Of a stretch of DNA of 11,242 nt, positions 6,750-11,242 are shown one piece after another (position 1 is the stretch's first letter; each line of letters opens with the position of its first letter). Below the pieces are notes generated by a model that was not told the DNA's origin, did no database searches, and saw only the letters and a program-made list of their open reading frames with translations. The position numbers and the translations under genes are program-made. This DNA comes from Nitrosomonadales bacterium (GTDB lineage: Bacteria > Pseudomonadota > Gammaproteobacteria > Burkholderiales > Nitrosomonadaceae). The stretch is from assembly GCA_004525885.1 (NCBI GenBank), contig SPBV01000035.1:1-11242 (forward strand). Direction: 5' to 3'.

Positions 6750-8881
6750 GTTAATTTCCGCTGGATCAAGAGCGTAATTGATCGGCCTTCTAGATGGTAG
6801 TTACCCCCCCCTTGATAAAAACCGTCTACCTCAAGACCGTTACCTATATGAGAGTCAAGTATACTCTGCCATTTGCAGTTCACATCTATCTCGGGTAGTC
6901 GAAAATCGATAGCCTCATGATGACTGTTTAAAAGTATAAAGAAATTGTCGTCGTGAATTTGTTTGCCACGCTGATCTCTTTCCTTTATTGCCTCACCACT
7001 CAAATACACACCTAAACTTCGTGCAAAGTCGTGCTCCCACTCCTGATCGTTCATCTCATTACCATCAGGCTTGAACCAATGGATATCCTTGGTGTTTAAG
7101 CCATGAATAGCCTTGCCTTGGAAGAAGTGCCGGCGACGAAAAATGGGATGCTCACGTCTAATACTAATCAGGCGCTGTGTAAAAGCAAGAAAGTCTCTGT
7201 CAGCTACAGAAAGATCCCAATTTACCCAGCTAGTCTCATTGTCCTGACAATAGGCATTGTTGTTGCCATTCTGGGTGCGGCCTAGTTCGTCACCCGCCAA
7301 CAGCATAGGTACACCCTGGGAGAAGAACAAAGTCGCTAATAGGTTACGTTTTTGGCGTGCGCGTAGTTTATTTATCTCAACATCATCAGTTGGCCCTTCT
7401 GCGCCACAATTCCAGGAATTGTTGTTGTCGGTACCATCAAGGTTATTTTCGCCGTTGGCCTCATTATGCTTACTATCATAACTTACCAAGTCTTGTAGAG
7501 TGAAGCCATCGTGGGCGTTGATGAAGTTCACGCTAGCGTAAGGCTTGCGGCCGCTATGATCGTAGAAATCGCTGGAACCAGTGAAGCGGCTAGCAAATTC
7601 ACCGATCAGACCACCATCTCCTTTCCAGAATGCTCGCATGGTATCCCGGTAGCGATCATTCCATTCCCCCCAACCAACTGGAAAATTTCCTACTTGATAG
7701 CCCCCTTCACCTAGATCCCAAGGCTCAGCAATAAGCTTGACCTGGGAAAGGACTGGGTCCTGAAGCAGAATATCAAAGAATGCACCGAGGCGATTCACTT
7801 CATGTAGCCCACGCGCCAAGGCCGAAGCCAGATCGAAACGGAAACCATCCACGTGCATCTCCAGTACCCAGTAGCGCAGGGAGTCCATGATGAGCTGAAG
7901 TACACGTGGTTGTTGTAGGTTAAGTGTATTTCCGCAACCCGTGTAGTCCATGTAAAAACGCGGATCGTCGCTATGCAGACGGTAGTAAGTAGCATTATCA
8001 ATTCCGCGAAAGGAAAGAGTCGGGCCAAGGTGGTTGCCTTCAGCAGTATGATTATAGACAACGTCGAGGATGACCTCGATACCGTGGCTATGAAGAACCT
8101 TGACCATGGTTTTAAACTCGCTCACTACATTATTGCTAGAGCTGTAGGAGCACTCTGGGGCAAAGAAACCGATAGAGTTATATCCCCAGTAGTTACTTAG
8201 GCCACGCTCAACGAGATAGCGGTCGTTAATGAAGCTATGTACCGGCATAAGTTCCACAGAGGTGACGCCGATATGCAAAAGATGGTTAATAACAGGTTCC
8301 ATTGTCAGAGCAGCGTAGGTTCCGCGAAGAGGTGGTGGAATATCTGGATGATTCTTGGTAAATCCTTTGACGTGCAGCTCGTATATCACCATATCAGACC
8401 AAGCAATACATGGGGCCTTGTCGTTGCCCCAGGTAAACGATGGATCGATGACGCGACACTTAGGCATACCCGGAGCATTGTCACTTTTACTAAATGACAG
8501 GTCCTCCTTACGATGACCAATTCGATAACCAAAGTGAGCATCGCTCCAGCGCAGCTCACCAACTATATCCTTGGCATAAGGCTCAATCAGCAGCTTATTT
8601 GGATTGAATCGGTGGCCATGTTTCGGGTCGTTAGGGCCGTATGCACGGTAACCGTAGAGCAAGCCTGGGCGAGCCTCAGGAAGATAGCAATGCCAAATTA
8701 AATCTGTCCGATCCTGTAGTTCGATGCGCTGTATCTCGCGTCGCCCACTCTGATCAAATAGGCAAAGCTCGATGCGTTCTGAGTGCTCGGAAAAGATAGC
8801 AAAGTTAACCCCTGCGCCATCCCAGTTGGCGCCACGAGGGAAAGGGGTGCCAGGCCAAACTGCGCTTATGGGAAGATTCAT
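6746..8881 (-). CDS. glgX: Glycogen debranching enzyme (GlgX/TreX, isoamylase type)
   Basis: This enzyme hydrolyses alpha-1,6 branch linkages of glycogen or limit dextrin and yields linear maltooligosaccharides. Next to treZ and treY it plays the role called TreX in trehalose clusters. It has 711 residues, a full-length family member. An N-terminal CBM48 domain (residues 1 to about 150; GTPFPRGANWDGAGVNFAIFS) precedes the GH13 barrel: YELHVKGFTKNHPDIP, ELMPVHSF, YWGYNSIGFFAPE, ILDVVYNHTAEG. Catalytic residues are D350 (VDGFRFDLAS), E386 (LIAEPWDLG) and D458 (FINAHDGFTL). The segment MLLAGDELGRTQNGNNNAYCQD is a GlgX hallmark. Translation starts after a CAGGAG ribosome site seven bases upstream, in the 22-base gap after glgC. 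Near the 3' end, codons 691-693 contain a run of eight G. The stop overlaps the treZ start by ATGA. Confidence 0.96.
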   Translation of the reverse strand: MNLPISAVWPGTPFPRGANWDGAGVNFAIFSEHSERIELCLFDQSGRREIQRIELQDRTDLIWHCYLPEARPGLLYGYRAYGPNDPKHGHRFNPNKLLIEPYAKDIVGELRWSDAHFGYRIGHRKEDLSFSKSDNAPGMPKCRVIDPSFTWGNDKAPCIAWSDMVIYELHVKGFTKNHPDIPPPLRGTYAALTMEPVINHLLHIGVTSVELMPVHSFINDRYLVERGLSNYWGYNSIGFFAPECSYSSSNNVVSEFKTMVKVLHSHGIEVILDVVYNHTAEGNHLGPTLSFRGIDNATYYRLHSDDPRFYMDYTGCGNTLNLQQPRVLQLIMDSLRYWVLEMHVDGFRFDLASALARGLHEVNRLGAFFDILLQDPVLSQVKLIAEPWDLGEGGYQVGNFPVGWGEWNDRYRDTMRAFWKGDGGLIGEFASRFTGSSDFYDHSGRKPYASVNFINAHDGFTLQDLVSYDSKHNEANGENNLDGTDNNNSWNCGAEGPTDDVEINKLRARQKRNLLATLFFSQGVPMLLAGDELGRTQNGNNNAYCQDNETSWVNWDLSVADRDFLAFTQRLISIRREHPIFRRRHFFQGKAIHGLNTKDIHWFKPDGNEMNDQEWEHDFARSLGVYLSGEAIKERDQRGKQIHDDNFFILLNSHHEAIDFRLPEIDVNCKWQSILDSHIGNGLEVDGFYQGGGNYHLEGRSITLLIQRKLT
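6755..6759 (-). promoter_or_regulatory. Weak ribosome binding site of treZ
   Basis: The coding strand reads GGAAA five bases before the ATG at 6749, inside the last codons of glgX. It is a poor match but, with the ATGA overlap, favours this start over the ATG at codon 7, which has no purine-rich site in front of it. Confidence 0.4.
6804..6811 (-). repeat. Homopolymer run of eight G (coding strand) near the 3' end of glgX
   Basis: The run is read as GGG GGG GG(T), codons 691-693 of glgX (Gly-Gly-Gly). Gain of one G gives a TAA immediately after the run; loss of one G gives a TAG four codons after it. Either change removes the last 15-18 native residues of GlgX and moves the stop well upstream of the treZ start. 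The run is directly visible; any slippage is inference. Confidence 0.9.
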
Positions 8882-8903
8882 GGTAATTCTCCTGTTTTTA
8901 TTT
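8882..8903 (-). promoter_or_regulatory. A-rich glgC-glgX spacer with glgX ribosome binding site
   Basis: This 22-base gap between the glgC TAA and the glgX ATG is the only intergenic space in the window. It begins AAATAAAAA and then carries CAGGAG (8889-8894) seven bases before the ATG. The A-rich stretch is the kind of unstructured leader that helps initiation. There is no hairpin with a T run to suggest a terminator, and it is too short to hold a whole promoter, although one could lie within the end of glgC. Confidence 0.75.
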
Positions 8904-10130
8904 TTATATTTGGTAACGCCCTTTTTCCGGCCTGTTGTTCCCTCTAGGCAGAACCACTACAACACCTTTACTCACATGATAGTGGGCACGATCCTCCGCC
9001 TCATCAAAGCCAATGCTGATATTTGAGGTGATTTCGTTATGGCGATCCACAATTACTCTCTTGAGTCGAGCACCACGACGAATGATGGTATAGTCCATGA
9101 TGACACAGTCCTCGAGTTCGACATCCTCTTCTAAAACTACTTCGCGACGCAGGATGCTATTGCGAATGCGCGCGCACTTCACTAACGAACCGGCACCGAT
9201 AACACTGTCATGGATGTCACCAGAGAGAATACGTGATGAAGGTCCTTGATAATTACTGGAATTAATAAACCACTGCGGATTATAAAGATTAAACTTGGGC
9301 TTGCCACCCAGTACATCGTGATGAGCAGCATAATAAGTATCAATGTCCCCAACATCGCGCCAATAAGATTGCTCCTCATAACTAGAGATTCCTGGAATGC
9401 GGTTATTAGCGAAATTATATGCATAGACTCGGTGACTGCGAATGAGGCGCGGCAGAATATGACGGCCAAAATCATTCTCTCCGCGTTCCTTTGCTTCATT
9501 TAACGCTGTTAGCAATACGTCTGTTTCGAACAAATAATTACCCATGGAGCCGTATGATTGGCTTGGGTCAGAAGGCATTGGCGGAGGGTTCTCTGGCTTT
9601 TCCAGGAAACCTTGAATACGACCATCTGTGTCTGTGTCGATAATGCCAAAGCTGCTAGCTTTATTCAATGGCACTGGAATTGCCGCTACGGAGACATGAG
9701 CCGAGTGCAGTTTATGAAAATCAATCATCTGGCGCACATCCATGCGGTAAATATGATCAGCCCCAAACACTGCAACCATATCGGGAGCATGTCGTTTGAT
9801 TAGATTAATATTCTGAAACACAGCATCAGATGTACCTTGGAACCACACGTCCCCCTCGCGTAGCTGCGGAGGAACAAGGGTAATAAATTGGCTTGTGTAA
9901 CTGTTACCATACCGCCCCCATCCCCTATCTATATGTTCGATCAATGACTGGGATTTATATTGTATTAGCAGGTAGATACTATATATCTCCGAATTTATTA
10001 GGTTGCTGAGGACAAAATCTACGATGCGGTATCGGCTACCAAAAGGAACTGCCGGTTTGGATCGTTCCGCCGTTAGAGGATGTAATCGAGAGCCCTGACC
10101 ACCAGCTAAAACCATGGCAAGCACTTTCAT
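8904..10130 (-). CDS. glgC: Glucose-1-phosphate adenylyltransferase (ADP-glucose pyrophosphorylase)
   Basis: GlgC makes ADP-glucose and pyrophosphate from ATP and glucose 1-phosphate, the committed step of bacterial glycogen synthesis. It has 408 residues, in the roughly 400-residue bacterial class and shorter than E. coli GlgC (431). The N-terminal nucleotidyltransferase domain shows LAGGQGSRLHPLT (residues 8-20), KPAVPFGSRYRIVDFVLSN (from 25), a sugar-nucleotide site at FGADHIYRMD (D125), FLEKPENPP (K178, the glucose-1-phosphate lysine by family analogy) and YWRDVGD (256-262). The C-terminal part from about 290 is a left-handed beta-helix of hexapeptide-like repeats. In this family it is usually a tetramer under allosteric control; K25 lines up with the E. 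coli activator-site lysine, but the effector cannot be read from sequence. The start overlaps the upstream maltokinase stop (ATGA) and has a strong AAAGGAG seven bases before it. No glycogen synthase gene is visible in the window. Confidence 0.96.
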   Translation of the reverse strand: MKVLAMVLAGGQGSRLHPLTAERSKPAVPFGSRYRIVDFVLSNLINSEIYSIYLLIQYKSQSLIEHIDRGWGRYGNSYTSQFITLVPPQLREGDVWFQGTSDAVFQNINLIKRHAPDMVAVFGADHIYRMDVRQMIDFHKLHSAHVSVAAIPVPLNKASSFGIIDTDTDGRIQGFLEKPENPPPMPSDPSQSYGSMGNYLFETDVLLTALNEAKERGENDFGRHILPRLIRSHRVYAYNFANNRIPGISSYEEQSYWRDVGDIDTYYAAHHDVLGGKPKFNLYNPQWFINSSNYQGPSSRILSGDIHDSVIGAGSLVKCARIRNSILRREVVLEEDVELEDCVIMDYTIIRRGARLKRVIVDRHNEITSNISIGFDEAEDRAHYHVSKGVVVVLPRGNNRPEKGRYQI

Positions 10131-11242
10131 AAAGCTTCTCCTTTATGATCTTCTGTGTCTCTCTTATGTTGAAGAGTTCTAAGTAAACTAAAGAGCGGAA
10201 CGGATAACCAGTCAGGTCGATTGTCCATTTCGTAGCGTAATTCGTAGAGCGTTTTCTCGATGACAAAAAAATCGATCAATCGGTCTGCTGTACCAAAATC
10301 AACTGGCCAAACCGCACTACCCTGAATAGTGTCACGATAACTTTTGAGGAATGCTCCCGCCACCTCATTCTCCCAGAAATTTACAAGAGGGCCAAAATGC
10401 TGCCGGTCGGCAGGACGTTCTGCAGTGGCTTGATTTGTGGCCACGGATGAAGCGTAACTAAAGGAACGTAACATGCCCGCAACATCGCGTAGCGGAGAAT
10501 GCTTTTGGCGTCGTTCATCCATGGACCTGGCTGGCTCTCCTTCGAAATCAGTGATAATAAAGTCGTTCTCTACTAGCAGAACTTGCCCAAGATGGTAATC
10601 ACCATGATGCCGCATTTTGTAAGCGGAAATACTCCCCAGATTTGACAGAGAAATACGGTCAAGCAAAATTGGTCGGAGCGAGAGCAAACGATCGCACGCT
10701 GCACGCAAATCATCAGTCAAGCTGTCGCGAAGGATTTCCAGTTTATCGAACGTGGCGACAGCCTCAGTGTATGTTTTTGCAGACCAGGCTGCAAGGTCAT
10801 CTGACGTGATAGGCTCGGGTTCAAATGCTATCTCACCAACGGAATTGCAGAATGCCAGATGAAGCTCTGCGGTGCGACAACCAAGTACACCCATTAGTGT
10901 AAGGAAGTAATCGTGAGGGTTAATTGGTGGAGGTGATTCCACTGATTGGGACGATAATTCGACCAAGTGCTCACGCAAAAAACGTTGAAGATAATCCAAA
11001 ACAAAATTCCAACCTATTCCCTGATTCTCTACATAGGATTGCAGTAATGCCAATGTTATCTTTTGACCATCAGCACGGTTTAATTCCACATATCCAGCAA
11101 CAGGAACAGCATGCGAGAATGAGTGTTCGGTAAGAAAACATCCCACCTCCACCTCTAGATTAGTGCCAAGCTGTAGGCGACGGTAGCCTTTTAGAAAAAG
11201 CCTGTTTTCGAAATAGACAGCCGTATTACTCTGTTCGAGTGC
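10127..11242 (-). CDS. Maltokinase, probably the C-terminal domain of a TreS-maltokinase fusion (5' end outside window)
   Basis: The visible 371 residues are an APH-like kinase that phosphorylates maltose to maltose 1-phosphate with ATP. The frame is open to the right edge and no true start is seen. The first visible residues, ALEQSNTAVYFENRLFLKGY, are the family's nucleotide-binding region. The GTG at 11152 lies inside this conserved part and is not the start. Further motifs are LLQSYVENQG, the catalytic HGDYHLGQ (H213 of the visible part), the metal-binding DFEGEP, and SPLRDVAGMLRSFSYAS. It ends with NRPDWLSVPL and a short tail, as usual. In many proteobacteria this domain is fused behind trehalose synthase (TreS), so trehalose is converted to maltose and then phosphorylated for GlgE. 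A stand-alone maltokinase (Pep2/Mak) cannot be excluded from the visible part. The stop overlaps glgC by four bases. Confidence 0.88.
   Translation of the reverse strand, partial: ALEQSNTAVYFENRLFLKGYRRLQLGTNLEVEVGCFLTEHSFSHAVPVAGYVELNRADGQKITLALLQSYVENQGIGWNFVLDYLQRFLREHLVELSSQSVESPPPINPHDYFLTLMGVLGCRTAELHLAFCNSVGEIAFEPEPITSDDLAAWSAKTYTEAVATFDKLEILRDSLTDDLRAACDRLLSLRPILLDRISLSNLGSISAYKMRHHGDYHLGQVLLVENDFIITDFEGEPARSMDERRQKHSPLRDVAGMLRSFSYASSVATNQATAERPADRQHFGPLVNFWENEVAGAFLKSYRDTIQGSAVWPVDFGTADRLIDFFVIEKTLYELRYEMDNRPDWLSVPLFSLLRTLQHKRDTEDHKGEAL
10138..10144 (-). promoter_or_regulatory. Ribosome binding site of glgC
   Basis: The coding strand reads AAAGGAG followed by seven bases (AAGCTTT) and the glgC ATG. 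This is a near-consensus Shine-Dalgarno placed inside the last codons of the maltokinase gene. It supports the start at 10130 and suggests that glgC is translated strongly in its own right, besides being coupled through the ATGA overlap. Confidence 0.85.

Noticed and set aside
8882..8903. Terminator or promoter between glgC and glgX
   Set aside because: Only 22 bases, with no inverted repeat followed by a T run on the coding strand. It is explained by an A-rich leader and a ribosome binding site.
10127..11152. A 341-residue gene starting at the GTG at 11152
   Set aside because: The frame stays open to the right edge and the 30 codons upstream of the GTG encode the conserved maltokinase segment EQSNTA...RLFLKGYRR, so the GTG is internal and the gene is cut by the window edge.

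Overview
The window is one dense block of glycogen/maltodextrin and trehalose metabolism genes. All are read from the minus strand, so gene order runs from right to left. In transcription order: the 3' part of a maltokinase, probably the C-terminal half of a TreS-maltokinase fusion (10127-11242, cut by the right edge); glgC, ADP-glucose pyrophosphorylase (8904-10130); glgX/treX, glycogen debranching enzyme (6746-8881); treZ, maltooligosyltrehalose trehalohydrolase (4914-6749); and a very long ORF (1-4917, running off the left edge) that encodes a complete MalQ 4-alpha-glucanotransferase continuing in frame into TreY, maltooligosyltrehalose synthase. I see no RNA gene, mobile element, CRISPR array, promoter or terminator, and no gene-free stretch longer than 22 bases.

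The genes are packed as one translationally coupled operon. Three junctions (maltokinase-glgC, glgX-treZ, treZ-malQ) are identical 4-base ATGA overlaps. The glgC-glgX junction has a 22-base A-rich gap with its own good Shine-Dalgarno. The malQ-treY junction has no stop codon at all in the MalQ frame. At that junction the sequence ATGATAA places two tandem stops in the +1 frame directly over the would-be treY ATG. It looks like an ATGA overlap of the same kind that was turned into a fusion by a small indel, or by an error in the sequence.

How the genes work together (from family knowledge): GlgC supplies ADP-glucose for alpha-glucan synthesis. GlgX cuts branches from glycogen, giving linear maltooligosaccharides. 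TreY turns their reducing end into a trehalose unit and TreZ releases trehalose. MalQ re-lengthens chains too short for TreY. TreS-maltokinase can take trehalose to maltose and maltose 1-phosphate, the donor for GlgE. Together this is a glucan-trehalose cycle. Glycogen synthase, branching enzyme and GlgE are not in the window and would be expected nearby, perhaps beyond the right edge.

The organism is a bacterium, most likely a proteobacterium: the MalQ is of the long enterobacterial type, with catalytic residues each offset by 48 from E. coli MalQ. Base composition is moderate, slightly below 50% GC by eye. The GlgC is of the roughly 400-residue class. A gamma- or betaproteobacterium, possibly an autotroph such as a nitrifier or methanotroph relative, is only a guess from general resemblance.
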